Positions 44,371-53,862 of a stretch of DNA of 64,000 nt are shown one piece after another. Within the stretch, counting starts at the first letter, position 1. The number at the start of each line of letters is the position of its first letter. The notes below the pieces were generated by a model that worked only from the letters and a program-made list of their open reading frames with translations, ran no database searches and had not been told where the DNA came from. The DNA lies in contig NZ_RQJO01000007.1 in the NCBI RefSeq assembly GCF_003858635.1, positions 1,985,941-2,049,940 on the forward strand, read 5' to 3'. Source of the DNA: Larkinella rosea (GTDB lineage Bacteria > Bacteroidota > Bacteroidia > Cytophagales > Spirosomataceae). Both the position numbers and the translations under genes were made by a program.

Positions 44371-46884
44371 ATGAAATACAGCCTTAGTCTATTACTCGGA
44401 TTTGTCAGCCTATGCGGTTTTTCTCAGAAACCGAAAACCGTCGGGTTGTCGAACGACCGGGTGCAACTGATCTGGGAATCAACCGCCAGCGGCTGGCGGT
44501 TGCAGAAAGTAGCGGTGCAAAAAAACAAGCAGTGGCAGACACTCGCCCAACCATCGGGCGAAAACACCTTGCTCTACGCAGCCGAAAAACCGTCGGACAA
44601 ACCGGAGCGTACCTTCAAGGACATTACGGGTGCCGAATTCCCCGGTCACGAATACCATTATCAGCAGGTTCAGTGGGCCGAATGTACGAGCCCGGTTTCG
44701 CTGAATACCGCTGGACAAGCCATTCATTTTTTTCCGAAAGAAGCCCAGCAAACCGGTAAAAATCTGACGTTCAGGCAGGAAACCGACGCGGCTTCGATCA
44801 ACACTGAATGGACGCTGGACCCGAAGTTTCCGCAGGATGTCATTGTCAAACAAACGCTGACAGCGAAAAAAGGCGGTTTTTTCTCATTGGCCAGTCCAAC
44901 ACTCGCTACGGTTTCGGAACAAAACCTGTCGTGGGCGACGGTGCCGGGGTATTTTCAGGGCAATAAACTACAGCCGAATTTTGTGCTGGCTTACGCCTAC
45001 GGCCACGGTATTCCGCAATTGCCGGTGGTCTACCGCGAGCGCTGCGCCAGTACGCTGTCGCCGATGATCAGCACGAAAAACGGCCTGACGCTCGCCGTGA
45101 TTCCGGAACCGGGTCTGGCGCGCGATCCGTGGGCGAACGACAAAATCACGCAGCTCGACTGGAACATCGGCTTGTCACACATGAACCGCAAAGCTCAGTT
45201 GTCGCCGACGCTGTATTATCCGGTTTTGGGGGAACCGAAATCGACCTTAAAACCGGGCGAAACCATCACGTATACGTTCCGCTACAGCCTGACCGACGGC
45301 GACTGGTTCAAAGCCCTGAACCACACGGTGTACGATATTTACCAGTTCAAGGAGTCGCTGGCGCTGCGGAAAAGCAGGCAGTCGCTGACCGATCGCATCC
45401 AGAAAATGCACCAGTACCTGATCGACCCGAAAACCTCGCTCTGGAACGTGGAAGAGTATGAAGGCAAGAAAATCGGGGCGCAGTCGTACCTCGGCGGGGT
45501 GGTCGGTTCCGACAAGGATGCCATGAAAAATTCGGATTACGGCGCAATGTGGATGCTGGCCACGGCCACCGGCGATTCGGCGCTGACGAAAAATGTGCTG
45601 CCTTATGCCGAAAATTTCAAGCTCGTTCAGCAGGAAACGAACAACGGTTTTTTCAAAGGCGCCGTGGAAGGACAATATTACCTGGCCAAATCGAAAAAGT
45701 TTGTGGAAGAATGGGGTGCCGTGGTTGAACCGATTGCGCTGACGTATTACACGATGCTCGACATTGGTAACATGTTACTGTTTGAACCGAACGACGCCGA
45801 GTTGAAAGAGCGGTTACGGTTTGGGGCCGAGCGTTTGCTGACCTGGCAAAAACCGGATGGCAGTTGGGCGGTGGCTTACGACAAGAAAACGGAACAGGAA
45901 ATTTTCAAAGATATTCAGGACGTCCGGCCGACTTTTTACGGCATGATCGTCGCCCACCGCATCCTGAAAGACCCGAAATACCTCGCTGCGGCCCGTAAGG
46001 GTGCGGATTGGCTGATCAAAAATGCCGTTGAAACCGGGAGCTTTCTGGGGGTTTGCGGGGATGCCCGTTACGCGCCGGATTTTGCCACCGGACAGTCGGC
46101 GCAGGCTTTTCTGGATTTGTACGACCTGACGAAAGACGAGCGGTACAAAGCGGCCGCCATTGAGTGCGCCAAAATTTACACGACCTCGATTTACACACAC
46201 CCGATTGCCAGCCACAAACCGAAAACCGTCAACGGCGTTGCGCGCGAAGACTGGGAAATCAGTCAGGCGGGTTTAAGTTTCGAGCACGGCGGGATTTTCG
46301 GCTCGGCGGGTCGGCACGGACCGATCCAGTTGTGCAGCCACGCGGGCCTGTTCATCCGGATGTATGGCATGACCAAAGAGCCCATTTTTGCGGACATGGC
46401 GCGGGCCGGTGCCATTGGACGGGATGCGTTTGTGGATGCCAAAACCAGTGTGGCGTCGTATTACTGGCAGGCCATGAACCGGGGCGCCGGACCGTATCCG
46501 CACCACGCCTGGTGGCAAATCGGCTGGCTCACGGATTACCTGCTGGCGGAAGCAAACCTTCGTTCGGGCGGCAAAGTGGTTTTCCCGCGCGGTTTCGTGA
46601 CCCCGAAAGTGGGTCCGCACCAGACCTACGGTTTTGCCGCAGGAACCGTCAATGGCGAAAAAGCGAATCTGGTCATTGACGAAAAGCTGGTGACGATCGA
46701 CAATCCATCCGTCGATTACATCCTGGCGAAATCCGAAACAAAAGACAAGGTATTTGTGATTCTGCTGAACAACAGCGCCCAGCCGTCTGATTTTCAACTA
46801 ACTGCGAAAGGCCGGAAAGCCACTAAGAAGCAATTACCGGCTTTTGGATTTGAGGTGATAACGATTGAAAGCCGAAAGTTGTAA
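44371..46884 (+). CDS. Secreted (alpha/alpha)-barrel protein, putative glycosidase-type enzyme
   Basis: The 837-residue protein has a signal peptide (ends CGFSQ), an N-terminal beta-sandwich region to about residue 330, and a C-terminal helical toroid. The toroid shows repeated helical pairs (YGAMWMLATATGDSALTKNV, YLAAARKGADWLIKNAVETG, FATGQSAQAFLDLYDLTKDE, YKAAAIECAKIYTTSIYTHP) like six-hairpin glycosidases and uronyl hydrolases. Conserved clusters SFEHGGIFGSAGRHGPIQLC and GPYPHHAWWQIGWLTDYLLA probably line the pocket. A final beta domain follows. I cannot assign a GH family. Homologues sometimes carry phosphodiesterase labels that I do not trust. In this operon it likely acts on the oligosaccharide imported by SusC/SusD. 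Confidence 0.75.
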   Translation: MKYSLSLLLGFVSLCGFSQKPKTVGLSNDRVQLIWESTASGWRLQKVAVQKNKQWQTLAQPSGENTLLYAAEKPSDKPERTFKDITGAEFPGHEYHYQQVQWAECTSPVSLNTAGQAIHFFPKEAQQTGKNLTFRQETDAASINTEWTLDPKFPQDVIVKQTLTAKKGGFFSLASPTLATVSEQNLSWATVPGYFQGNKLQPNFVLAYAYGHGIPQLPVVYRERCASTLSPMISTKNGLTLAVIPEPGLARDPWANDKITQLDWNIGLSHMNRKAQLSPTLYYPVLGEPKSTLKPGETITYTFRYSLTDGDWFKALNHTVYDIYQFKESLALRKSRQSLTDRIQKMHQYLIDPKTSLWNVEEYEGKKIGAQSYLGGVVGSDKDAMKNSDYGAMWMLATATGDSALTKNVLPYAENFKLVQQETNNGFFKGAVEGQYYLAKSKKFVEEWGAVVEPIALTYYTMLDIGNMLLFEPNDAELKERLRFGAERLLTWQKPDGSWAVAYDKKTEQEIFKDIQDVRPTFYGMIVAHRILKDPKYLAAARKGADWLIKNAVETGSFLGVCGDARYAPDFATGQSAQAFLDLYDLTKDERYKAAAIECAKIYTTSIYTHPIASHKPKTVNGVAREDWEISQAGLSFEHGGIFGSAGRHGPIQLCSHAGLFIRMYGMTKEPIFADMARAGAIGRDAFVDAKTSVASYYWQAMNRGAGPYPHHAWWQIGWLTDYLLAEANLRSGGKVVFPRGFVTPKVGPHQTYGFAAGTVNGEKANLVIDEKLVTIDNPSVDYILAKSETKDKVFVILLNNSAQPSDFQLTAKGRKATKKQLPAFGFEVITIESRKL

Positions 46885-46902
46885 ACCCAACAATCAAAGA
46901 AC

Positions 46903-48636
46903 TTGAATACAACCATTGATACCATCGTCATCCTCGTTTTCTCCGCCTTTGTGCTTGGAATCGGGATGCTGTTTGCCCGGACCGGACGCAATCTCAAGTC
47001 GTTTTTTGCGGGGGGAGAAGCCGTGCCCTGGTTCATCGGCGGGCTGTCGCTGTTCATGAGTTTTTTCTCCGCCGGTACGTTTGTCGCCTGGGGTTCCATC
47101 GCGTACAAGCACGGCTGGGTCGCCATCACGATTCAGTGGACCATGTGCATTGGCGCGCTGGTCACCGGTTTGTACCTGGCCCCGCGCTGGAAAGCGACGG
47201 GTGCCTTAACCGCGGCCGAATACATCCGGAAACGGCTCGGGCTGACGGTTCAGAAAGTGTACATTTTCATTTTTACCCTCGTATCGGTTTTTATCAAAGG
47301 CTCGGTTCTATACCCGGTGGCGAAACTGGTCAGTTCGTCGCTGAACCTCCCCCTGATTCCCTGCACCATCGGTTTGGGCATTTTCATGATTGCCTACACC
47401 GCCGTCGGGGGTCTTTGGGCCGTCATGGTGACAGATATTCTGCAATTCGTGGTTCTGTCGGCTGCCGTGTTCATTCTGCTTCCCCTGTCGCTGGATCGGG
47501 TGGGCGGTTTTGACGGCTTCACGAACGCTGTTCCGGACGACTTTTTCAACCTGCTCAACGGCGAGTATACCTTCGGCTTTGTGGCGGCTTTTGTCATTTA
47601 CCACATCTGTTACATCGGCGGCAACTGGACGTTCGTGCAGCGGTACACGAGCGTCGATAGTCCGAAATCGGCGCGAAAAGTGGCGTTTCTCTTTGCCGGA
47701 TTGTATCTCGTCAGCCCGGTAATCTGGATGTTACCGCCGATGATTTACAAAGCCATCAATCCTGCGCTTACCGGTCTGGACACCGAAAACGCCTACCTGA
47801 TGATTTGCAAGCTCGTCCTGCCGCCCGGTTTACTCGGACTGATGCTGACGGGCATGTATTTCTCAACCTCGGCCAGCGCCAATACGGCTCTGAATGTGGT
47901 GTCGGCGGTTTTCACTAACGATATTTACAAGGGGCTAATCAATCCGCAAGCGTCTGACAAACAATTGATTCGCGTGGCCCGGGGCTCGTCGTGGTTTTTC
48001 GGTTTTGGGATGATTGTTATTGCGTTGCTGGTTCCGAAAGCGGGCGGTATTGTCGAAGTGGTGTTAAGTATTTCGTCCATTTCGGGCGGTCCATTGCTGG
48101 CTCCTCCCCTCTGGGCTCTGTTTTCCAAACGCCTGACCGGGAAAGTAACCCTCGGGATTACGAGCATCGCGCTGACGGTCAACCTGTTTTTCAAAGCCAT
48201 TTCTCCCTGGTTGCTGGATTTCAAGCTCAGTCGGGGTACCGAAACCATCATTGGTGTTGGCCTGCCCTTACTGCTTCTGCTGGCCTACGAACTCTGGGCG
48301 CGATCGCGTGAAAAAGTAGCGAATGAATACCTGGATTACCGCGCGGCAGCCCAGCAAAAAAGGGACGAAACTGCCGAAGCGGCAAGCGAAGAGGAAGCAA
48401 TTGAAATTAAAAAGCAAAACCGGTTCGGCCTCCAGGTCATTGCGGTTTCGCTGGTTTTTACCGGCGTCATGCTGCTCGGACTGAGTTTCCTGACCACGCA
48501 GGGAGCCGTCATCACGGCGGTCATTTCAGCCGTAGTGCTGGTTTCGTCGCTGATTCCATGGTCGGCATCCCGCCGGGTTCAAATCCCTTCAGGATTGCAA
48601 CAAACGGAGAAAATCGTCAAGTCGAATCACGGATAA
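46903..48636 (+). CDS. Sodium:solute symporter (SSS family)
   Basis: The 577-residue protein has about 13 hydrophobic spans and the SSS signatures: NLKSFFAGGEAVPWFIGGLS, MSFFSAGTFVAWGSIAYKHG, IAYTAVGGLWAVMVTDILQF and TGMYFSTSASANTALNVVSA. No ATG fits: an in-frame stop lies at 46882-46884, and the only initiator before the first membrane span is the TTG at 46903, so a TTG start is used. It brings a monosaccharide or sugar acid across the inner membrane with sodium. It is encoded between the barrel protein and GH2 genes. A hydrophilic linker with poly-acidic residues (about 478-500) precedes the last two spans. Confidence 0.92.
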   Translation: MNTTIDTIVILVFSAFVLGIGMLFARTGRNLKSFFAGGEAVPWFIGGLSLFMSFFSAGTFVAWGSIAYKHGWVAITIQWTMCIGALVTGLYLAPRWKATGALTAAEYIRKRLGLTVQKVYIFIFTLVSVFIKGSVLYPVAKLVSSSLNLPLIPCTIGLGIFMIAYTAVGGLWAVMVTDILQFVVLSAAVFILLPLSLDRVGGFDGFTNAVPDDFFNLLNGEYTFGFVAAFVIYHICYIGGNWTFVQRYTSVDSPKSARKVAFLFAGLYLVSPVIWMLPPMIYKAINPALTGLDTENAYLMICKLVLPPGLLGLMLTGMYFSTSASANTALNVVSAVFTNDIYKGLINPQASDKQLIRVARGSSWFFGFGMIVIALLVPKAGGIVEVVLSISSISGGPLLAPPLWALFSKRLTGKVTLGITSIALTVNLFFKAISPWLLDFKLSRGTETIIGVGLPLLLLLAYELWARSREKVANEYLDYRAAAQQKRDETAEAASEEEAIEIKKQNRFGLQVIAVSLVFTGVMLLGLSFLTTQGAVITAVISAVVLVSSLIPWSASRRVQIPSGLQQTEKIVKSNHG

Positions 48637-48665
48637 TCGGGAGAAAAATTTTCATACTTAATAGA

Positions 48666-50717
48666 ATGAGACACAGACAAATCCTAATTACAACTTTATT
48701 TCTCCTTCAACTGGCCGCTGTGTCGTTCGCCCAATACACCATTCGCGATCCGAAAGCGATTCCCCTGAACGGGGAATGGGTGTTTGCGATGGACCCGAAC
48801 GACGTGGGCGAAACCGGCAAGTGGTACCGGGAAGATGCGCCACTCAATCGCTGGAACAAAGTGACCGTGCCGCATTGCTTTTCGGTCGATCCGCGCTACC
48901 AGTTTTATACCGGAACCGCCTGGTACCGCCGGACATTTCCGTGGCAACCCACCACCGGCAAGCGGGTGCTACTCCATTTCGATGCCTCGTACTACGAAAC
49001 CGATGTCTGGATCAATAACCGCAAAGTCGGGACGCACGAAGGGGGTTATACGCCTTTCCATTTCGACGTCACGGATTTCCTGAAAGCCGGTACGAATACC
49101 ATTGCGGTTTCGGTCAACAACAACACCTGGCGACACGGTACCATCCCCGGCTCGAAAGACTACAACGAACCCAACGATCCGTTTCCGGGCTGGATTAACT
49201 ACGGCGGCTTGATCCGTCCGGTTTACCTGACTGCCGAACCGGAAGTCTATACCGAAAACGTAAAAATTGAAGCCATTCCCGACCTCGCCAAAGGTACATC
49301 AACGCTCACAATCCGGACCCGCATCCGGAATGCGGGCGGTCAGGCAGTTTCGCCGAAACTCACCTTCCGGGTTGAACAAAATGGCAGGCTGCTGACACTC
49401 AACTGGAAACAGCAGCCGGGCAGCGTAGCTCCGAACCAAACGGCAGTTCTGGTTGCGGAAACCGCGCTAAAACCGGCCGACGTGAAACTCTGGAGCGTCG
49501 ATCAGCCGACCTTGTACGATGTGCAGGTGGTGGCTGCCAGCGATACGGTTAAAACGCATTTCGGAATTCGGAAAGTGGAAGTTCGGAATGCCCAGTTGCT
49601 GCTGAACGGCCAGCCGATCAAGGTTGCGGGTGGAAACCGGGTAGTCGATTATCCTCATTTGGGGTCGCTCGAACCGGATTGGGTGGTTGAAAAAGACCTG
49701 CGGCTGATGAAGGAAGCGGGCATGGAATTTCAGCGCCTGACGCACTACACGCCCTCCGAAACCGTCTACGACTGGGCCGACCGCAACGGCATGCTGATCA
49801 TTACGGAAGCCGGAAACTGGCAGCTGACGCCGAGACAGATGGACAACGACACCATCCGCACCAAGTTCCGCCAGCAGTTCCGCGAGATGGTCGAACGCGA
49901 CTGGAATCACCCCAGCGTCATCGCCTATAGTGTTGGAAACGAGTACCTTTCCGAACAACCTGCCGGGCAGCGCTGGACCAAAGACATGATTGCCTACGCC
50001 CGCGAACTCGATCCAACCCGGTTGTATACGTTCGCATCGATGCGGTTGAACACGCTGCCGAAAAAACCGGAAGACGAAGCCACGCAATATTGTGATTTCG
50101 TTTCGACCAACACCTACGGCAACCACGCTAACATCCTGAAACACATCCATTCGCTCTATCCCGACAAACCGATTTTCATCAGTGAATACGGCACCCGGGC
50201 GGATGGCAAAGACGGCGAAGCGGGTCAGGTGAGTCACCTGGAGAAATTCCTGAGCGACATCCGGCAACTGCCGTACGTGGTTGGCGCTTCGTGGTGGTCG
50301 TACAACGATTACCTTAGTCGGCACGACGGCACCAATCCCGACGGCACTCGCCCCTGGGGGCTGGTTCGGCACGACCGTTCGAAGCGGCCGCTGTATAGCA
50401 CACACCAAAAAGGGATGGCGCCGGTGACCGTTGAAAAAACCGCCTGGGAATTGGGGCCGGAAGGGGTGCATCAGCTTAAGTTACGGATCACCGCTCGCCA
50501 GGATTTCCCGGCCTATACCCTCAAAAATTACCAGCTAAAAACCACCGGGCAAACCCGGACCTTGCCCGATCTGCAACCCGGTCAGAGTGTCGATATTACG
50601 CTGCCGGTCAGTGGTTTTGACAAAACACTTACCATCGAACTAACGAAGCCGACTGGCTTTACTATTCTTACGCAAACGATTGATCTGACGAATGATACGC
50701 GAACAAGCAACCGATAA
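48666..50717 (+). CDS. Glycoside hydrolase family 2, beta-glucuronidase/galactosidase-like, secreted
   Basis: I choose the ATG at 48666 (MRHRQILITTLFLLQLAAVS), which restores a signal peptide; an in-frame ATG at 48558 lies inside the transporter gene. The 683-residue enzyme has the GH2 sugar-binding sandwich (WYRRTFPWQPTTGKRVLLHF, ETDVWINNRKVGTHEGGYTP), the immunoglobulin domain and a TIM barrel with acid/base E426 in YSVGNEY and nucleophile E507 in FISEYGT. FRQQFREMVERDWNHPSVIA supports the glucuronidase-like subgroup. It would release a beta-linked sugar or uronic acid in the periplasm. Stop overlaps the next gene start by 26 bp. Confidence 0.93.
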   Translation: MRHRQILITTLFLLQLAAVSFAQYTIRDPKAIPLNGEWVFAMDPNDVGETGKWYREDAPLNRWNKVTVPHCFSVDPRYQFYTGTAWYRRTFPWQPTTGKRVLLHFDASYYETDVWINNRKVGTHEGGYTPFHFDVTDFLKAGTNTIAVSVNNNTWRHGTIPGSKDYNEPNDPFPGWINYGGLIRPVYLTAEPEVYTENVKIEAIPDLAKGTSTLTIRTRIRNAGGQAVSPKLTFRVEQNGRLLTLNWKQQPGSVAPNQTAVLVAETALKPADVKLWSVDQPTLYDVQVVAASDTVKTHFGIRKVEVRNAQLLLNGQPIKVAGGNRVVDYPHLGSLEPDWVVEKDLRLMKEAGMEFQRLTHYTPSETVYDWADRNGMLIITEAGNWQLTPRQMDNDTIRTKFRQQFREMVERDWNHPSVIAYSVGNEYLSEQPAGQRWTKDMIAYARELDPTRLYTFASMRLNTLPKKPEDEATQYCDFVSTNTYGNHANILKHIHSLYPDKPIFISEYGTRADGKDGEAGQVSHLEKFLSDIRQLPYVVGASWWSYNDYLSRHDGTNPDGTRPWGLVRHDRSKRPLYSTHQKGMAPVTVEKTAWELGPEGVHQLKLRITARQDFPAYTLKNYQLKTTGQTRTLPDLQPGQSVDITLPVSGFDKTLTIELTKPTGFTILTQTIDLTNDTRTSNR

Positions 50718-52974
50718 ACGAGGTCCCAAAACCGTCCGGCACGAGGCTGATCTGATAGTAGTAGGTGGAGGACTTTCCGGTACCTGTTGTGCCGTTACGG
50801 CGGCCCGGGCGGGCATCCGCGTCGTGCTGGTGCAGGACCGGCCCGTACTGGGTGGCAACTCTTCCAGCGAAGTCCGGCTGTGGGTGCTGGGTGCCACCTC
50901 GCACATGGGGAACAACAACCGCTGGGCGCGCGAAGGCGGTTTCATCGACGAATTATTGCTCGAAAATCTCTACCGGAACCCGGAAGGTAATCCGCTGATT
51001 TTTGATACGATTGTGCTGGAAAAAGTGATCAATGAGCCAAATATCAAGCTGTTACTGAACACGGCGGTTTACGCAGTCGAAAAATCCGATGCGGAAACGA
51101 TCACCGGTTTGAAGGCATTTTGCAGCCAGAACAGCACGGCCTATGAGCTCGTAGCGCCCCTGTTCTGCGATGCATCGGGCGACGGCGTTGTGGCTTTTCA
51201 GGCCGGAGCCGCGTTTCGGATGGGCGCCGAGTCGGCGGAGGAGTTCGGGGAGAAATTTGCCCCAACCGCCGAATACGGCGAATTGCTGGGCCATTCGCTG
51301 TACTTTTACTCGAAAGATACCGGCAAACCGGTCCGATTCGTACCTCCCTCCTACGCCCTGACGGACATCACCCAGATTCCGCGTTACCGCCGGTTTAATA
51401 CCAAAGAATTTGGCTGTCAGCTGTGGTGGATCGAGTACGGCGGTCGGCTCGATACCGTGCACGATACCGAAACCATCAAGTGGGAACTCTGGAAAGTGGT
51501 CTATGGCGTCTGGAACCACATCAAAAATTCCGGTCAGTTTCCCGAAGCCGAAACGATGACGCTGGAATGGGTTGGTCAAATTCCGGGCAAGCGCGAAAGT
51601 CGCCGGTTCGAAGGCGATTACATCCTGAAACAGCAGGACGTGGTCGAACAACGGATGCATCCCGACGCCGTGGCTTTCGGGGGCTGGTCGCTGGATCTGC
51701 ACCCCGCTGACGGCGTTTTTTCCGAAAAACCGGGTTGTAACCAATGGCATAGCAAGGGCATGTACCAGATTCCGTACCGCTCGTTTTACAGCCGCAACAT
51801 CAAAAATCTGTTCATTGCCGGTCGGATCATCAGCGCGTCGCACGTGGCGTTTGCCTCTTCGCGGGTCATGGGAACCAGCGCTTACGGCGGACAGGCCGTT
51901 GGCATGGCGGCGGCACTCTGTGCGAAAGACGATTTGCTGCCCCGCGACCTGACTGAACCGGCCCGCATGAAAAATTTGCAGCAGGAGCTCTTAAAAACCG
52001 GTCAGCATATTCCCGGCCTGCACCTTCACGACACCGCTGATTTGACGCAGAAAGCTACGCTTTCGGCTTCGAGTGAATTGTCACTGAACGAGTTACCGCC
52101 CAATGGCCCGCTGTTGCCACTCACTTCCTCAGCGGGTCAGATGCTGCCGTTGCCTGCCGGAAAAGTGCCGGGCCTGACGGTTTGGGTCAGTGCGGATCAG
52201 GATACAACGCTGACCGTTGAATTGCGCCGGAGTAGTAAACCGGACAATCACACGCCGGATGTAACGCTCCAGACGCTCAGCGTGCCGGTCAAAAAAGGCA
52301 AGCAGGAATTGGAATTGAACGTTGAGGCAACGCTGGAGGAACCGGGGTATGTTTTTGTGCTTTTCCTGAAAAACGAACACCTCAGACTGCAATACAGCGC
52401 CCTGCGCGCAACCGGAATCCTGTCGGTTTTTAACAAGGTCAACGCGGCCGTTTCCAATTTTGGCAAACAGGAACCAACGGAAGACATCGGCGTGGATGCC
52501 TTTGAATTCTGGACACCCGAACGCCGTCCGAAAGGCCAGAATATTGCGATGAAAATCGAATCCGGCATTGCACTTTTCGGGGTCGAAAACCTGCGCAACG
52601 GGATTCAACGACCGACGAATCAGCCGAATGCCTACGTGGCGAATCCGGCCGATCCGAATCCAACGATTACGGTAAGCTGGCCGGAAACGCAGACGATTGG
52701 CCGGGTTGAATTGTTTTTCGATGGCGACTTCGACCACCCGCTCGAAACCGTGATCATGACGCACCCGGAGACGGAAGTGCCGTTTTGCGTTCGTGAATAC
52801 ATTCTCTGCAACGACCGCAAAGAGCGCGTTTTTCACCAAATCGATAACCACCAGACCCGCAATACCGTTCGCTTCGACCAGGCGATTGAAACCCGCAGCC
52901 TGACGATTCACCTGAAAGCCATGAACGGCCCGGTTCCGGCGGCTTTGCTGGAAATACGTTGTTATTCCAACTAG
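50692..52974 (+). CDS. Cytoplasmic FAD-dependent oxidoreductase (PF12831-like) with C-terminal beta-sandwich
   Basis: The 760-residue protein begins within the GH2 gene, has no signal peptide, and reaches its FAD motif almost at once (LIVVGGGLSGTCCAVTAARA, residues about 21-40; VLGGNSSSEVRLWVLGATSH). Other family blocks are FCDASGDGVVAFQAGAAFRM, GKRESRRFEGDYILKQQDVV and IKNLFIAGRIISASHVAFAS. Residues about 440-760 form beta-sandwich domains. The enzyme at 42494 is a paralogue with the additional domain at the opposite end and with a signal peptide. Presumably the two oxidise related substrates on either side of the inner membrane. The reaction is not known. Confidence 0.88.
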   Translation: MIREQATDKRGPKTVRHEADLIVVGGGLSGTCCAVTAARAGIRVVLVQDRPVLGGNSSSEVRLWVLGATSHMGNNNRWAREGGFIDELLLENLYRNPEGNPLIFDTIVLEKVINEPNIKLLLNTAVYAVEKSDAETITGLKAFCSQNSTAYELVAPLFCDASGDGVVAFQAGAAFRMGAESAEEFGEKFAPTAEYGELLGHSLYFYSKDTGKPVRFVPPSYALTDITQIPRYRRFNTKEFGCQLWWIEYGGRLDTVHDTETIKWELWKVVYGVWNHIKNSGQFPEAETMTLEWVGQIPGKRESRRFEGDYILKQQDVVEQRMHPDAVAFGGWSLDLHPADGVFSEKPGCNQWHSKGMYQIPYRSFYSRNIKNLFIAGRIISASHVAFASSRVMGTSAYGGQAVGMAAALCAKDDLLPRDLTEPARMKNLQQELLKTGQHIPGLHLHDTADLTQKATLSASSELSLNELPPNGPLLPLTSSAGQMLPLPAGKVPGLTVWVSADQDTTLTVELRRSSKPDNHTPDVTLQTLSVPVKKGKQELELNVEATLEEPGYVFVLFLKNEHLRLQYSALRATGILSVFNKVNAAVSNFGKQEPTEDIGVDAFEFWTPERRPKGQNIAMKIESGIALFGVENLRNGIQRPTNQPNAYVANPADPNPTITVSWPETQTIGRVELFFDGDFDHPLETVIMTHPETEVPFCVREYILCNDRKERVFHQIDNHQTRNTVRFDQAIETRSLTIHLKAMNGPVPAALLEIRCYSN

Positions 52975-52995
52975 AAATACAGCGACCAACCGGTT

Positions 52996-53028
52996 TTATT
53001 CCCACCCGAAGTCAACGGGTGGGAATAA
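52996..53028 (+). terminator. Terminator-like hairpin ending the polysaccharide operon
   Basis: A perfect 13-bp stem (TTATTCCCACCCG and its complement) with a 7-nt loop lies 22 bp after the last stop codon. The trailing U run is weak (CTGTTTATAATT). From here to 53291 no gene is supported; the stretch is of average composition without further repeats. Confidence 0.65.
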
Positions 53029-53291
53029 CTGTTTATAATTCAGGTAAAAGGAAAAAGAAATTAGTCGTTTTCATAACTAATCTTGCCAGACTTGCGTTAT
53101 ACCAGGTATAAACCGCTGCTTCACCATCATCGATTTTGGCCTTCTGACAGAAATTGGTTGTCAGGTTCCCATTCTTCCATTTTGTAAAGCGCTGAATTTC
53201 AGAGTAAGTTGCTGGTTACCGGGCCGGTCTGATCATGCACAACTGCCTACCATTTTTTGACCGCTCATTCACCATTAAACAATTGGAGAAA

Positions 53292-53432
53292 ATGACACGT
53301 TTGATTAATTCGCTCAAAGAAAAGTTAAAGGCACTCGGAAATAGCTTATTTGGCTGGAATCAGGAACCGGCGCCCGTGTATCAACCAATTCCGCTGCCTC
53401 AGTCAACGCCTAAATTTCCTCGTAAGAAATAA
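53292..53432 (+). CDS. Possible small protein, 46 residues
   Basis: The frame starting at the ATG at 53292 follows a GGAG at a suitable distance, which is notable in a genome that rarely uses Shine-Dalgarno sites. The product has a basic amphipathic helix (MTRLINSLKEKLKALGNSLF) and a proline-rich tail (PVYQPIPLPQSTPKFPRKK). An in-frame ATG further upstream (53235) adds a less coherent leader. No family is recognised. It is flanked by gene-free sequence on both sides, so it may be a real small gene or chance. Confidence 0.35.
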   Translation: MTRLINSLKEKLKALGNSLFGWNQEPAPVYQPIPLPQSTPKFPRKK

Positions 53433-53815
53433 TAACGATTTAGGGAATCCGTCGGAAATATCCGGATAGCGTTAACCTCCGCATCCAGACAACCGGGAGC
53501 CGTCAGGTAAGGTCTTTCTGCGCTATGAACCGCTCAAGACTACCTGAAGCCTGCTATACATTGAAAGTCAAATCAGAATTGCAAAATGAGCCAATCATTC
53601 CTGCAGTTTTGCTTTGACTTTTTTGTTTATAATCATTATTTAACTTGTTCTCGATAAAATTACATTACTCGATTATTATAAAAAACATATTATTTTTAAT
53701 TATTTCAACCAAGACAAATTTGACTTACTGGTTTTTAAGGAGTTAAAAATCGCATTGATTTTATCTATATCCAATCAATAAATCGGATTTACATCCCAGC
53801 CCGTTTTTTTGCATT
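53433..53815. other. Gene-free region upstream of ahpC
   Basis: About 380 bp with no supportable gene. The first 140 bp have average composition; from about 53590 the sequence is strongly AT-rich, as expected for a promoter region of the peroxiredoxin gene. No clear TAnnTTTG element was found. Confidence 0.5.
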
Positions 53816-53850
53816 TTTGTACAGAATTTAGAAACTACAACCTGTACAAA
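53816..53850 (+). promoter_or_regulatory. Inverted repeat in the ahpC leader
   Basis: TTTGTACAG and CTGTACAAA are perfect 9-bp arms separated by 17 bp; the second arm ends 12 bp before the ahpC start codon. It could be an operator for a redox regulator or an mRNA hairpin. Confidence 0.55.
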
Positions 53851-53862
53851 TAAATCCAATCC

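Noticed and set aside
48558-48665. N-terminal extension of the GH2 protein
   Set aside because: It lies inside the symporter gene and would mask the signal peptide that begins at 48666.
49467-50471. Long antisense frame opposite the GH2 gene
   Set aside because: Shadow of a high-GC third-position gene; the plus strand encodes a complete GH2 enzyme with both catalytic residues.
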